The notes beneath the pieces were generated by a model that was not told the origin of the DNA, did not search any database, and worked only from the letters and a program-made list of their open reading frames with translations. Shown in pieces: positions 14,121 to 22,257 of a stretch of 27,241 nucleotides of DNA (the first letter of the stretch is position 1; each line of letters starts with the position of its first letter). The translations under genes and the position numbers were made by a program. The stretch is from positions 1 through 27,241 of the IMG/VR virus record IMGVR_UViG_3300046535_000568; one strand, written 5' to 3'. This stretch comes from a virus.

Positions 14121-15155
14121 ATGGGCGCGCGCGAGGCCATCGCGAAGCTGTTGACCGGCATCAAGGCGTATCATTCAAGTCCGCACGACTTCGATGCGTT
14201 CGATCTGTCGAAGATCGGGACCGGCGAGGGGGCGCAGGCCTACGGCCACGGCATCTACTCAGCGGAAAGCCCCAAGGTGAGCGGTCAGGGTGGACAGTAT
14301 TGGAATAATTTTCTCAATCGGTTCACGGGCGATGAAGAAAAGGCAGCGTCGTTGTTGCGGGCACACAGTTTTGATCGGGACAAGGCCATCGCCGACAGCG
14401 CGTGGAATATCGGGCAGATCAAGGATAGCTTGGCGCGCGGCGAGTTTCCCGATGCCGCGAAATACGGCAGTACCCGCGCATACTACGAAGATTTGCTGCG
14501 GCAACGCGAATACCAGCATCAGCTACTGACCTCTGGCGCGCCCGTCGGTCCCCGCACCTACGAACTCAACATCCGCTCCGATCCCGCGACGATGCTGAAC
14601 TGGGACAAGACCATCGAGCAGCAACCGAATATCTGGGATCGCATTCCGACCAATACGCGCAGCCACATTGACGAACTCTACGATCAGCGCGGCTTCAACA
14701 GTATCAGCGATGCGCCGGAAGCCTACACCGGCAAAGATCTTTACAAGGCGCTGACGCACCACGATGTCAACGAGGGGTTTCCATCGTTCCCCGGCGAGAA
14801 CTGGGACAACGCGAAGGCCAATGCTTCCGCATTTCTCGATCAGGTCGCGGGCGTACCCGGCATAAAGTATTTGGATCAGGGTTCGCGCCAGCATGCGGCC
14901 AACATCACCAATGCCGAGAACGCCTATCGGCAGATGAGCAACATCGCTGGCAGCGCGCCCGAGTGGGAAGCCGAACTTGCCCGGCTGAAGCAGACGCCGG
15001 TCTCAAGCAACTATGTCTCGTTCAATCCCGCGCGCGACATCGACATCATGAAAAAGTACGGCGTGATCGGCGCGCCTGCCGGGGCGTTGGCGGCTGACCC
15101 GGCAATGATGGGATCGACCTACGATCAGAGCCAGTATCCTGCGGAGCCGCCATGA
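14121..15155 (+). CDS. ADP-ribosyltransferase-like polyvalent protein
   Basis: A 344-residue protein. IKAYHSSPHDFDAFDLSKIG (from about 14) and GAQAYGHGIYSAESP (38-51) match the start of the ART-PolyVal type, ADP-ribosyltransferase domains of phage polyvalent proteins. His/Ser at AYHSSPHDF and the YGHGIY segment would hold NAD; a C-terminal strand (NYVSFNPARDIDIMKKYG) also fits. Known family members are thought to be packaged in the head and injected to modify host proteins. Here the gene follows the portal by one base and overlaps the next polyvalent gene, consistent with virion delivery. The catalytic acid cannot be assigned with certainty, so activity is unproven. Confidence 0.7.
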   Translation: MGAREAIAKLLTGIKAYHSSPHDFDAFDLSKIGTGEGAQAYGHGIYSAESPKVSGQGGQYWNNFLNRFTGDEEKAASLLRAHSFDRDKAIADSAWNIGQIKDSLARGEFPDAAKYGSTRAYYEDLLRQREYQHQLLTSGAPVGPRTYELNIRSDPATMLNWDKTIEQQPNIWDRIPTNTRSHIDELYDQRGFNSISDAPEAYTGKDLYKALTHHDVNEGFPSFPGENWDNAKANASAFLDQVAGVPGIKYLDQGSRQHAANITNAENAYRQMSNIAGSAPEWEAELARLKQTPVSSNYVSFNPARDIDIMKKYGVIGAPAGALAADPAMMGSTYDQSQYPAEPP

Positions 15156-17536
15156 GTGACGAGTACGGCTATTCGGACCTTGGCATTCCGATAGGCGGCG
15201 CTGTCGAAGACCCGAAGGTGACCGACTACGGGCAGGCTGACCTGCGTCCGTTTGCGATGAGCGCGCTGGCGCAGCAGCGCAACTACCAGCCGACCGATGC
15301 CACCGGCACCGATCTGTGGGGCTACCAGACGGCGGGCGGCATGATCACGCCGCAGGATGTCGAGAAGGCGTCGGCGATGGCGCTGTCGTTTTCCGGGGGC
15401 GGGCTGGTCACCAAGGCCCCGCCCAGAATACCCCCGATGGGGTCACTGGCGGATCAGTCCGGTTACGGCTATAAGGCACCCTATGAACCCGGTCGAGAAA
15501 CGTATCCCGCCGCCCCTGTTGAAAAAGCCCCACTGGATGTCCCACGACAGTTGGGAGGACCATCTGGAGGAGCAGAGGGCTTTCGCGAGGCGTATCTACA
15601 AGCAGAGCGGCGGGCGGGTGGTGTTAGACCACTTGAAGGTCTCCCAAGACCCGAACAAACCCTAAGTACTGGCGAGGCCTACGTCCCCGGCCCTTACGGC
15701 AAGGCGCAGGAAGTCGCCCAGCAGTATATGGCCGACAAGAATTACGGCATCGCCCATCCGACCAAGTTCCACCCCGTAGACGTAGAACACGCAAGGGCCA
15801 TCGCAAAGGCCTACGACGCGCTGCCGGATTTCGACCCGGCGGCGCTGCCGTCCTATCAGGCGATGGCGAAGGAGACGCTCGATCAGTACAGGGCGATTGA
15901 GAAGACCGGGCTGAAGCTGACGCCGGTCAATGGCGCGGAGTATCCCTACGTCAATCCGAGGGAGGTCGCCAAGGACATCGCCGACAACAACCACATGGCC
16001 TACTTCCGCACCGACGCGGGTTTTGGTGCTGGCGAGATACCCGATCCGCGACACCCGATGTTGCAGCCATCCGGCGTGAAGATTGGCGACCACGATCTGC
16101 TCTACAACGACCTGTTCAGGATCGTTCACGACTACATGGGCCACGTCAAAAACGGCTACGGCTTCCGCGCTGCCGGTGAGGACAATGCGTGGCGCGCACA
16201 CGCTGCGATGTATTCCGATCTCGCCCGACCGGCGATGACGACCGAGACGCGAGGCCAGAATAGCTGGCTCAATCACGGGCCGCACGGCGAGGCCAACCGC
16301 ACCGCATCGACCGAGGACACGATCTTCGCGAAGCAGAAGGTGGCGCTGCTGCCGCACTGGGTGATGCGCGACCTCGAAGGCACGATGCCGGAATTTCCCC
16401 GGCCCAACGTCATCGAGAAGTACGTCACCGACCCACAGCGGTCTGCCTATCCCGGCATCTACGAAAACCCGAGGGTGATTGCGGAGAAGGCCGCCGCCAA
16501 CGTGGTGCCGGAACACCCTGCCTTGAAGGAACTGTTCGGCGTCACCCGCGACGATCTCTACGGCATCGGCCAGCAGGGCACACGCCAAGGCAACATCGAC
16601 CCCAACGTCTGGATGCCGAAGAACCCGAAGGGGTCGTATTCCGCCGACGCGATCATGAACCCCGCCAACGCGCAGCGGCAGATCGATGCGCTCTCGGAAG
16701 GCATGAAGCATCCCGATCTCGCGAAGGGCATGCTGTCTTGGTACGTCATGGACCCCGCCTTCCAGCACATGGTGAAGCTGGTCGGTGTCGAGCAGGCGAT
16801 CAAGGACTACACCCGGCTGAACGCGACGATGTCGCCGTTCTCCGCAGGCTCGAACGTCAACACCGAAATCAATCGCGGCACCGCCGCCAACATGATGGTG
16901 GCGCGCGGCGAGTATCCCAAGTTCCAGCGCTGGGCCGGGACGGCGGAAGAGGATCGTGGCAGAAACTTCCCGAAGGTGCTGCGCGATGTGCAGGGCCACG
17001 CCTATCACGGCGTGCAAGCCGATCCTGTCGCGCGATGGCTTGAGACCGGCGAGCACGGCTACGGCAAGGACGCCCAGAAAATCTTCCTCTATCACAGGGC
17101 CTCTGGCGTCCCAGAGACCGGCTTCCAGACCACTTGGCCGGTGCTGGATGCTCACCTCGCGCGGTCGAGCGGTGCCGCCGATGTCCGCACCATGCAGGAC
17201 TTCGCCGAGAACATGAAGGGGCCTGAGTATCGCTCGTTCGGTCCCTACTACCGCGAGAACATTGCAAAGCCGCTTGGGCTGCAAGCCGTCCCCGCGCAGG
17301 GCTTGCAGTGGGGCACATTCGCCCACGCAACCGGCGTCGATACGCCGATCGGCGCGACCAAGCTGGAATTGCTGGCGCAGCGCATCTGGGAGCGCGCGCA
17401 GAAACTCGGCATCGACCCGAAGAAACTCCGCGACGATGTCCTGACCGGCAAGGCGCACGCTACCTGGTTGACCGGCGCGATAGCGACGCCGCTCGCGATG
17501 GGCGCACTCGCACGACAGGATGAATATTCACAGTAG
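15152..17536 (+). CDS. Large multi-domain (polyvalent) virion protein
   Basis: A 794-residue protein whose ATG overlaps the ART gene stop. Residues 1-105 are Gly/Ala-rich. About 110-171 is Pro/Gly/Arg-rich with unusual codons and overlaps a +1-frame ORF. From about 175 a conserved globular part begins, including LLYNDLFRIVHDYMGH near 326, GEDNAWRAHAAMYSDLARPAMTTETRGQNSW and HGEANRTASTEDTIF. I recognise that combination from phage/prophage polyvalent proteins with no fixed function; the His/Glu/Asp content suggests metal binding. The last third (WETG, then FGPYYREN and AVPAQGLQWG) is a second domain. Probably co-packaged with the portal-proximal effectors. Confidence 0.65.
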   Translation: MSDEYGYSDLGIPIGGAVEDPKVTDYGQADLRPFAMSALAQQRNYQPTDATGTDLWGYQTAGGMITPQDVEKASAMALSFSGGGLVTKAPPRIPPMGSLADQSGYGYKAPYEPGRETYPAAPVEKAPLDVPRQLGGPSGGAEGFREAYLQAERRAGGVRPLEGLPRPEQTLSTGEAYVPGPYGKAQEVAQQYMADKNYGIAHPTKFHPVDVEHARAIAKAYDALPDFDPAALPSYQAMAKETLDQYRAIEKTGLKLTPVNGAEYPYVNPREVAKDIADNNHMAYFRTDAGFGAGEIPDPRHPMLQPSGVKIGDHDLLYNDLFRIVHDYMGHVKNGYGFRAAGEDNAWRAHAAMYSDLARPAMTTETRGQNSWLNHGPHGEANRTASTEDTIFAKQKVALLPHWVMRDLEGTMPEFPRPNVIEKYVTDPQRSAYPGIYENPRVIAEKAAANVVPEHPALKELFGVTRDDLYGIGQQGTRQGNIDPNVWMPKNPKGSYSADAIMNPANAQRQIDALSEGMKHPDLAKGMLSWYVMDPAFQHMVKLVGVEQAIKDYTRLNATMSPFSAGSNVNTEINRGTAANMMVARGEYPKFQRWAGTAEEDRGRNFPKVLRDVQGHAYHGVQADPVARWLETGEHGYGKDAQKIFLYHRASGVPETGFQTTWPVLDAHLARSSGAADVRTMQDFAENMKGPEYRSFGPYYRENIAKPLGLQAVPAQGLQWGTFAHATGVDTPIGATKLELLAQRIWERAQKLGIDPKKLRDDVLTGKAHATWLTGAIATPLAMGALARQDEYSQ
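15483..15665 (+). CDS. Nested +1-frame ORF with gene-like codon usage
   Basis: Within the polyvalent gene, frame +1 encodes 60 residues (MNPVEKRIPPPLLKKPHWMS start; QDPNKP end, TAA). The middle (SWEDHLEEQRAFARRIYK) looks like a real helix. By hand count about 50 of 61 codons end in G/C here, whereas the enclosing frame has only about 22 of 61 across the same bases, the reverse of the rest of that gene. AAGG lies about seven bases before the ATG. It may be an overlapping gene, or mark a frame-shifted patch in the large gene. Function unknown. Confidence 0.45.
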   Translation: MNPVEKRIPPPLLKKPHWMSHDSWEDHLEEQRAFARRIYKQSGGRVVLDHLKVSQDPNKP

Positions 17537-17548
17537 AGGAGACGACCA

Positions 17549-18250
17549 ATGGCTCAATCCGCGCTGACCGTGACCCCCGAAAGCCCGACGCCGCCGACCA
17601 ATATGTCGGCCATCGGCATGTGGCCGCCGAACCCGCAGAACTGGAACCCGTCGGTGCTTGGCCCGCCCTATACGCCGTCCAACGCGCCGTACTTCGATGA
17701 CGGCATCGCGCTGACAACCCCGAACGCGACCTCCAGTGCCGCCGCCAACAACACCACGTTGAACGAGCCTGCTGGCACCAATACGGTGTTCGCCGCAGCA
17801 CATGCCTTGGTGGCGGATAGCCCGAGCGGCACCACGGTCGCGCCGGAAGGCGCGGGCACCGAGACGGTGGTCACCGCGACCTCGCCCAACCCCTCTGCCT
17901 TCGGCCAGTTGAAGTCGTTCTCGTCTGGCCCGGCTCTCACGGTTGGCGTGCTGCCGACGCCGAACGCCTCGCATGCGTCGAGCCTTTCGGGTGCTTCGAC
18001 GGCGACCCTGACCGGCGCATCCGGTGCCAGCAACGTCTCCGGTGTCGGCACCACGCTGCTGACGGCGACCGGCACCAACTTCAACCGCTCCAGCGTCATC
18101 TACATCAGTGGCGTTCCGCAGACCACCAACTACGTCAGCGCCACCTCGCTGACCTGTGTCGCCATGAAGAGAACCACGGCGGGCACGTTGCCCGTGACTG
18201 TCTCCACCAACGGAACGCAGACCGCGTCCGTCAACTGGACCTTGACCTGA
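17549..18250 (+). CDS. Virion protein with IPT/TIG-like C-terminal domain
   Basis: A 233-residue Ser/Thr/Ala/Asn-rich protein. The first 150 residues are low-complexity (SSAAANNTTLNEPAG). The last 80 residues (TLLTATGTNFNRSSVIYISG, then SLTCVAMKRT and LPVTVSTNGTQT) resemble an IPT/TIG immunoglobulin-like fold (GxxFxxxSxVxxxG). GAGGAG precedes ATG 17549. Such proteins often decorate capsids or fibres and bind host surface sugars. Its stop overlaps the start of a second IPT/TIG-like protein, so the two may work together. Domain call by pattern only. Confidence 0.6.
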   Translation: MAQSALTVTPESPTPPTNMSAIGMWPPNPQNWNPSVLGPPYTPSNAPYFDDGIALTTPNATSSAAANNTTLNEPAGTNTVFAAAHALVADSPSGTTVAPEGAGTETVVTATSPNPSAFGQLKSFSSGPALTVGVLPTPNASHASSLSGASTATLTGASGASNVSGVGTTLLTATGTNFNRSSVIYISGVPQTTNYVSATSLTCVAMKRTTAGTLPVTVSTNGTQTASVNWTLT

Positions 18251-18738
18251 TGGGCATCGACAGCATCAACGAGCCGGGTCAGCGCACCACGATGCTGACC
18301 CCTCGCTCGATCAACGAAGGCCCGCAATTCCCCGCCGACGCCGAACCTCCGGTGATCGCGGGGATCGCGCCCGAGACCTGTGTGATCGGGGACGCGGATT
18401 TCCCGCTGGTGATCACCGGCACCGGCTTCTACCCCGGCAGCGTCATCAACTTTGCCGGTCACGACGAACCGACCACGTTCGAGGACGGCACGCTCTCGAC
18501 CGGCGTCAAGCCATCGCTGTGGGGATCACCTGCCACGGTGCAGGTGTCGGTACATAACGGTGCGGTGGTGTCCAACGAGATGGACTTCACGTTCGATGCC
18601 CCCGCCTCCGCTGACGCTACGGCGAGGCATGCCCGCCATGAAGCGGACCCCGACGACCTCGATGAGGAGATCGAGGAAGCCGAGGAAGAGGGCGACTTCA
18701 AGCCGATGCACAAGGCGAAGCCGAAGAGGAAGAAGTAG
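18250..18738 (+). CDS. IPT/TIG-domain protein with charged tail
   Basis: A 162-residue protein. The IPT/TIG-like domain spans about 34-115: PVIAGIAPETCVIGDADFPL, TGTGFYPGSVINFAG, TVQVSVHNGAVVSNEMDF. A highly charged tail follows, with an acidic stretch (DDLDEEIEEAEEEGDF) and a Lys-rich end (KAKPKRKK). ATG overlaps the previous stop. Charged tails on head proteins may aid assembly contacts. A decoration or fibre role is inferred from the tandem placement before the scaffold and capsid. Confidence 0.65.
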   Translation: MGIDSINEPGQRTTMLTPRSINEGPQFPADAEPPVIAGIAPETCVIGDADFPLVITGTGFYPGSVINFAGHDEPTTFEDGTLSTGVKPSLWGSPATVQVSVHNGAVVSNEMDFTFDAPASADATARHARHEADPDDLDEEIEEAEEEGDFKPMHKAKPKRKK

Positions 18739-18932
18739 TGGCGGTCGCTGTCGTCACCGTGGCATCCGGCGGCAGGCCGGTGGTCGACGTCACCGCGAGC
18801 AGCCCGACGCTGGGGCTTGCGGTGACCGAGGCTCTGAACGGCAAGGGCATGCCGGTCACCAAGGTCGCCACCTACGGCATGCCGGTGAATTACCTGGTCG
18901 TCGCCACCAACGGCAATCCACACCCAAAATGA
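18738..18932 (+). CDS. Small conserved phage protein
   Basis: A 64-residue protein starting at GTG 18738, overlapping the previous TAG. It has a repetitive beta-like pattern: AVVTVASGGRPVVDVTA, TEALNGKGMPVTKVATYGMP, VNYLVVATNG. This looks like a small beta-sandwich or adhesive unit of the kind found in phage structural operons. Overlaps the next ATG. No defined function. Confidence 0.6.
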   Translation: MAVAVVTVASGGRPVVDVTASSPTLGLAVTEALNGKGMPVTKVATYGMPVNYLVVATNGNPHPK

Positions 18933-19234
18933 GCGTTCGTCTGATCGAAGTCGAACCCGGCAAGTGGCGGGTCGAGAAGCCGCGCCTTCGGCCCGCGCAA
19001 AGCGATCTGCCGCTGCCCTATGTCATCAGCGACATCATGCCAGAGACCGAACAGGTCGATGGCAAGTTCTACACCTCCAAGCGAGCGTTCCGCGCCGTCG
19101 GCAGGGCACTCGGTCTCACCGAGGTCGGCAATGAAAAGCCGAAGCCGAAAAAGCGCATGACGGAAGACCGCGCCTTCAAGGAAGGCCGCCGCGCCTCGAT
19201 CAAGAAGGCGGTCGAGAAGTTTCAATCCCGATAA
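18929..19234 (+). CDS. Hypothetical phage protein, head region
   Basis: A 101-residue protein from ATG 18929 (overlapping ATGA). LIEVEPGKWRVEKPR, then PYVISDIMPETEQVDGKFYTSKRAFRA and LGLTEVGNEK, with a strongly basic C-terminus (KPKPKKRMTEDR). I have seen the DIMPETEQVDGKxYTSKxxFRxxxRxxGLxEVG pattern next to scaffold/capsid genes of podovirus-like phages. Possibly involved in head assembly; role unproven. Confidence 0.65.
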   Translation: MSVRLIEVEPGKWRVEKPRLRPAQSDLPLPYVISDIMPETEQVDGKFYTSKRAFRAVGRALGLTEVGNEKPKPKKRMTEDRAFKEGRRASIKKAVEKFQSR

Positions 19235-19251
19235 AATAACTGGAGATCGAT

Positions 19252-20457
19252 ATGAGTGACGTCACCGTCGCTGACAGCGGCGCGCAGTCGGCTGTCCATG
19301 AGGTACCCATCAACGAGGCCCCGGTCTCGACCCCGAACCCGATCTCGAACGAGGCCCCGGAGAAATCGACAGCGGAAGCCCGCCGGGAGAGCATCAACAA
19401 GGCGTTCGAGCGCGCCGACAAGCCGCAGCCGAAGACCGAGCGGCCCAAGGCCGAAGCCAAGCCTGCGGAAGCCAAGCCCGGCCACAACAATCCGCCGGAA
19501 GAAACCCCGAAGATCGACCTGAAGAAGCGGCCTGCCGATCAGCCGCGTGGCGATCGCGGCCAGTTCGCGCCGCGTGACCAATCTAACGGCCAAGTTGCGT
19601 CACATTCTGTCACAAACGCACAAGGCGAACCGCGTCAGCCCGCGAAACGGCTGCCCGAGGGCACGCCACACCGTGACCCGCCCGCGCGGTTCTCGGAAGC
19701 CGGGAAGGCCGACTGGGCGACGACGCCGGAAAACGTGCGCGGCGACATCCACCGCATGCATCAGGAGTACGCCAAGGCCTACGACTACTATCGCGCCGAC
19801 CACGAAGCGATGAAGCCGATCCGCCAATACCATCAGATGGCGCAACAGCACGGCACCACGCTCGACCGCGCGCTCAACAACTACGTCTCGATGGAACACA
19901 AACTCCGCGCCGACCCCATCGGCGGCTTGGACGTCATCGTCAACAATCTGAACCTCCGAACACCCGACGGCCAGAAGATCGGTCTGCGCGACATCGCCTA
20001 CCACGTCCTCTCGCAGTCGCCCGAGCAGTTGAAGGTGATGCAGCAGGGCAACGCGCAAAGCGCGGCGTCGCAGCAGATCGGCGCGCTGCATCAGGAAATT
20101 TCCACCTTGAAAACGCATCTTCAGCAGATGCATACTCAGCAGCAGTTCGTCTACACGCGGAGCGCGGTCGATCAGTTCGCCGATCAGCATCCGAGGTTTG
20201 ACGATCTCGGTGATCTGATCGAAGCCGAACTCAAGAGCGGCTACGATCTGCCCACCGCCTACCGGCGCGCGGAGTTGCTCCGTCCCGCCACGCACGCGGC
20301 TCAGACCCGCACCGCATCGGCTCAGACCCGACCCGCCGACAAGAGCATCCACGGTGCTCCCGACGTGGCTCCCTCAAACGGAGCGTCGAGACCCAAGAAG
20401 CCTGTCAGCCGCCGCGAAGCCCTCGAACGCGCGATGAGCGCCAATGGAGTGGCTTAG
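19252..20457 (+). CDS. Putative scaffolding protein
   Basis: A 401-residue protein, directly before the major capsid gene. The first 150 residues are Pro/Glu/Lys/Ala-rich and probably disordered. The central part is helical (PENVRGDIHRMHQEYAKAYD), with a coiled coil near residues 260-300 (QIGALHQEISTLKTHLQQMH). The end is basic (KKPVSRREALERAM). This disordered/helical/basic-tail plan is that of phage scaffolds, whose C-terminal basic helix binds coat protein. GGAG lies six bases before ATG 19252. Position strongly supports the call; there is no sequence motif that is specific for scaffolds. Confidence 0.75.
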   Translation: MSDVTVADSGAQSAVHEVPINEAPVSTPNPISNEAPEKSTAEARRESINKAFERADKPQPKTERPKAEAKPAEAKPGHNNPPEETPKIDLKKRPADQPRGDRGQFAPRDQSNGQVASHSVTNAQGEPRQPAKRLPEGTPHRDPPARFSEAGKADWATTPENVRGDIHRMHQEYAKAYDYYRADHEAMKPIRQYHQMAQQHGTTLDRALNNYVSMEHKLRADPIGGLDVIVNNLNLRTPDGQKIGLRDIAYHVLSQSPEQLKVMQQGNAQSAASQQIGALHQEISTLKTHLQQMHTQQQFVYTRSAVDQFADQHPRFDDLGDLIEAELKSGYDLPTAYRRAELLRPATHAAQTRTASAQTRPADKSIHGAPDVAPSNGASRPKKPVSRREALERAMSANGVA

Positions 20458-20483
20458 TCGTCCTCTGAACCCTTGGAGCAATT

Positions 20484-21509
20484 ATGCCCAACATTCAAAC
20501 CAATGCTGCCTATCAGCAGATACTGAGTATGGCGCTGGAGGACCGTTCCTCCAGCTACCAAGACCTTGTGAGCAACAACAACGCGATGCTCGCCGTGATG
20601 CGTCGCAAAGGCCTCTGGCAGACCTATAGCGGTCCCCGCATCCGCCAGACGCTGCAAGTCTCGAAGAACGTCGCGCAATGGTATTCCGGCTACGATCAAT
20701 TGCTGAACCCGGCGATCGATCTGTTCAACGACGCCTTCTTCGATCCGAAGATGGTGGTCGTGCCGGTGATCTTGAGCATGCAGGAAATTTTGAACAACGA
20801 GGGCCGCGCGCAACTGATGGACGTCTACGACAGCTACATCGATGCTGCCGAGCGTCTCTTGGAAGACACGATGGATGCCGGTATCTACGGCGACGGCACC
20901 GCCAACGGCGGCAAGCAGATCACGGGATTGGCGACCGCTGTCCCGATCCTGCCAGCCACCGGCACCTATGGCGGCATCGACCGCTCGCAGGCGGCGAATG
21001 CGATCTGGCGCACCTCGACCTTCGACGCCAATACGTTCCTCGCGGGCGCGACGCAGGTGTCATCGACCACGATCAGGCCGATGCTCAACTACGTCATGAC
21101 CAACCGTTCGCGTGGCCGTGACTACGCCGATCTCCTGGTGATGTCGCCGGAACACTACGCGGCCTACGACGCCGCGACAGTGGCGATCCAGCGCCAGACC
21201 AACGAGACCTCTCTCGGCAAACTCGGCTTCTCCGCACTCGAATATATCGGCGGGGGAAAACGCGCCGAGATTGTGCTCGACGGCGGCATCGGCTCCAACA
21301 TGCCGAGCAATACCACCTTCGGCCTGAACACCGACAGCTTCCGCATCCGGTATCACCCGCAGCGGAATTTCGACAAGGTGTTCGACGGCGAAGGCATGAT
21401 GCCGATCGACAAGGACGCCATCGCCCAGTTCATAGGCTGGATGGGCGAACTCACGCAAACAAATCCCCTCTTCAATTGGCGGCTCTACGACAGCAATCCC
21501 GCTGCCTGA
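20484..21509 (+). CDS. Major capsid protein
   Basis: A 341-residue protein, the shell subunit of the phage head. It begins MPNIQTNAAYQQILSMAL. The middle has a long helix-rich axis region (LLNPAIDLFNDAFFDPKMVV, ILSMQEILNNEGRAQLMDVY), followed by MDAGIYGDGTANGGKQITGL, a turn typical of HK97-fold coats, and SRGRDYADLLVMSPEHYAAY. The end, NPLFNWRLYDSNPAA, fits coat proteins of podovirus-like phages. TTGGAG lies just before ATG 20484. A strong terminator right after suggests it is expressed in excess. Size and location between scaffold and connector genes agree. Confidence 0.85.
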   Translation: MPNIQTNAAYQQILSMALEDRSSSYQDLVSNNNAMLAVMRRKGLWQTYSGPRIRQTLQVSKNVAQWYSGYDQLLNPAIDLFNDAFFDPKMVVVPVILSMQEILNNEGRAQLMDVYDSYIDAAERLLEDTMDAGIYGDGTANGGKQITGLATAVPILPATGTYGGIDRSQAANAIWRTSTFDANTFLAGATQVSSTTIRPMLNYVMTNRSRGRDYADLLVMSPEHYAAYDAATVAIQRQTNETSLGKLGFSALEYIGGGKRAEIVLDGGIGSNMPSNTTFGLNTDSFRIRYHPQRNFDKVFDGEGMMPIDKDAIAQFIGWMGELTQTNPLFNWRLYDSNPAA

Positions 21510-21517
21510 TCAAACAG

Positions 21518-21548
21518 GGGCCGCTTCCAAGCGGCCCTTTCCTTTTTT
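21518..21548 (+). terminator. Terminator after the capsid gene
   Basis: A 9-bp perfect stem, GGGCCGCTT and AAGCGGCCC (21518-21526 and 21529-21537), with a CC loop, followed by TTTCCTTTTTT. It ends immediately before the GGAG of the next gene, so it probably reduces, rather than ends, downstream transcription. Confidence 0.85.
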
Positions 21549-21558
21549 GGAGAACATC

Positions 21559-22257
21559 ATGCCTATCAGAGACCCCGACGCCGCAGCCGTGGCGCTGTTC
21601 AAGCACTATGCCAAGCCGAACGACATCAAGACCCGCGAGGCCGGTCGACCGATCTTCGATGACGTCGAGATCGTGGAAATCCGCTTCCCCGGCATGAAGG
21701 ACATCAAGGTCTATCCGGCAACGGAATTTTCGCACTGGGACACAGACGAAAACGGTGCGCAGGTCAAGGTCACCTATGCCGAGCGTTTCCAGCGGCAGTA
21801 TCAGCAGTTCAAGGCGAAGGCGCAGCAGACCAAGTCGGGCACGCCGCTGGAGCACGCGCGTTTCCTGACCGAAGCCAAGCGAAGCGAACTCCGCGCGCAG
21901 AACATCTACACGGTGGAAGCCTTGTCGCTGATCGACGGGCAGGAACTGAAAAACCTTGGTCCCGGTGGACGCGAACTGAAGAACCAGGCAACCGAGTATA
22001 TCGAGGAGGGGCTGAAGAGCGCGCCCAATCTTCAATTGCAGGCCGAACTGGAAGCGTTGAAGGCGAAGAACGCGGTGCTGATGGAAGACCTTGAGGCGTC
22101 AAGGGCCAACCGGGTCGATGGCGAGTTCAGGGACATGAGCAACGATCAACTCAGGGAATACATCACCGCCAACACCGGGCACGCGCCAGTCGGCAATCTG
22201 AACCGCAAGGCGCTTGAGCGGATGGCCTCTGAGGCCCGACCGGAGAAAGTCGCATGA
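21559..22257 (+). CDS. Phage protein with coiled coil and SAP/HeH-like end
   Basis: A 232-residue protein. ATG 21559 is preferred to the TTG at 21547, since GGAG (21549-21552) is six bases upstream. N-terminal part: FDDVEIVEIRFPGMKDIKVYPATEF, then a helix-rich stretch, a segment on helix-hairpin-like DGQELKNLGPGGRELK, a coiled coil (LQLQAELEALKAKNAVLMED), and a C-terminal SNDQLREYITANTGHAPVGN resembling SAP/HeH/LEM-type helix-extended-loop-helix domains. In comparable phages a protein of this type follows the coat gene; its structural role is not known. Overlaps the next gene's ATG. Confidence 0.65.
   Translation: MPIRDPDAAAVALFKHYAKPNDIKTREAGRPIFDDVEIVEIRFPGMKDIKVYPATEFSHWDTDENGAQVKVTYAERFQRQYQQFKAKAQQTKSGTPLEHARFLTEAKRSELRAQNIYTVEALSLIDGQELKNLGPGGRELKNQATEYIEEGLKSAPNLQLQAELEALKAKNAVLMEDLEASRANRVDGEFRDMSNDQLREYITANTGHAPVGNLNRKALERMASEARPEKVA

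Noticed and set aside
11792-14164. 790-residue minus-strand ORF opposite the portal
   Set aside because: Leu/His/Arg-rich shadow caused by the GC-rich codon bias of the portal gene.
15662-17458. 598-residue minus-strand ORF opposite the polyvalent gene
   Set aside because: Shadow composition, no ribosome site or neighbours on that strand.
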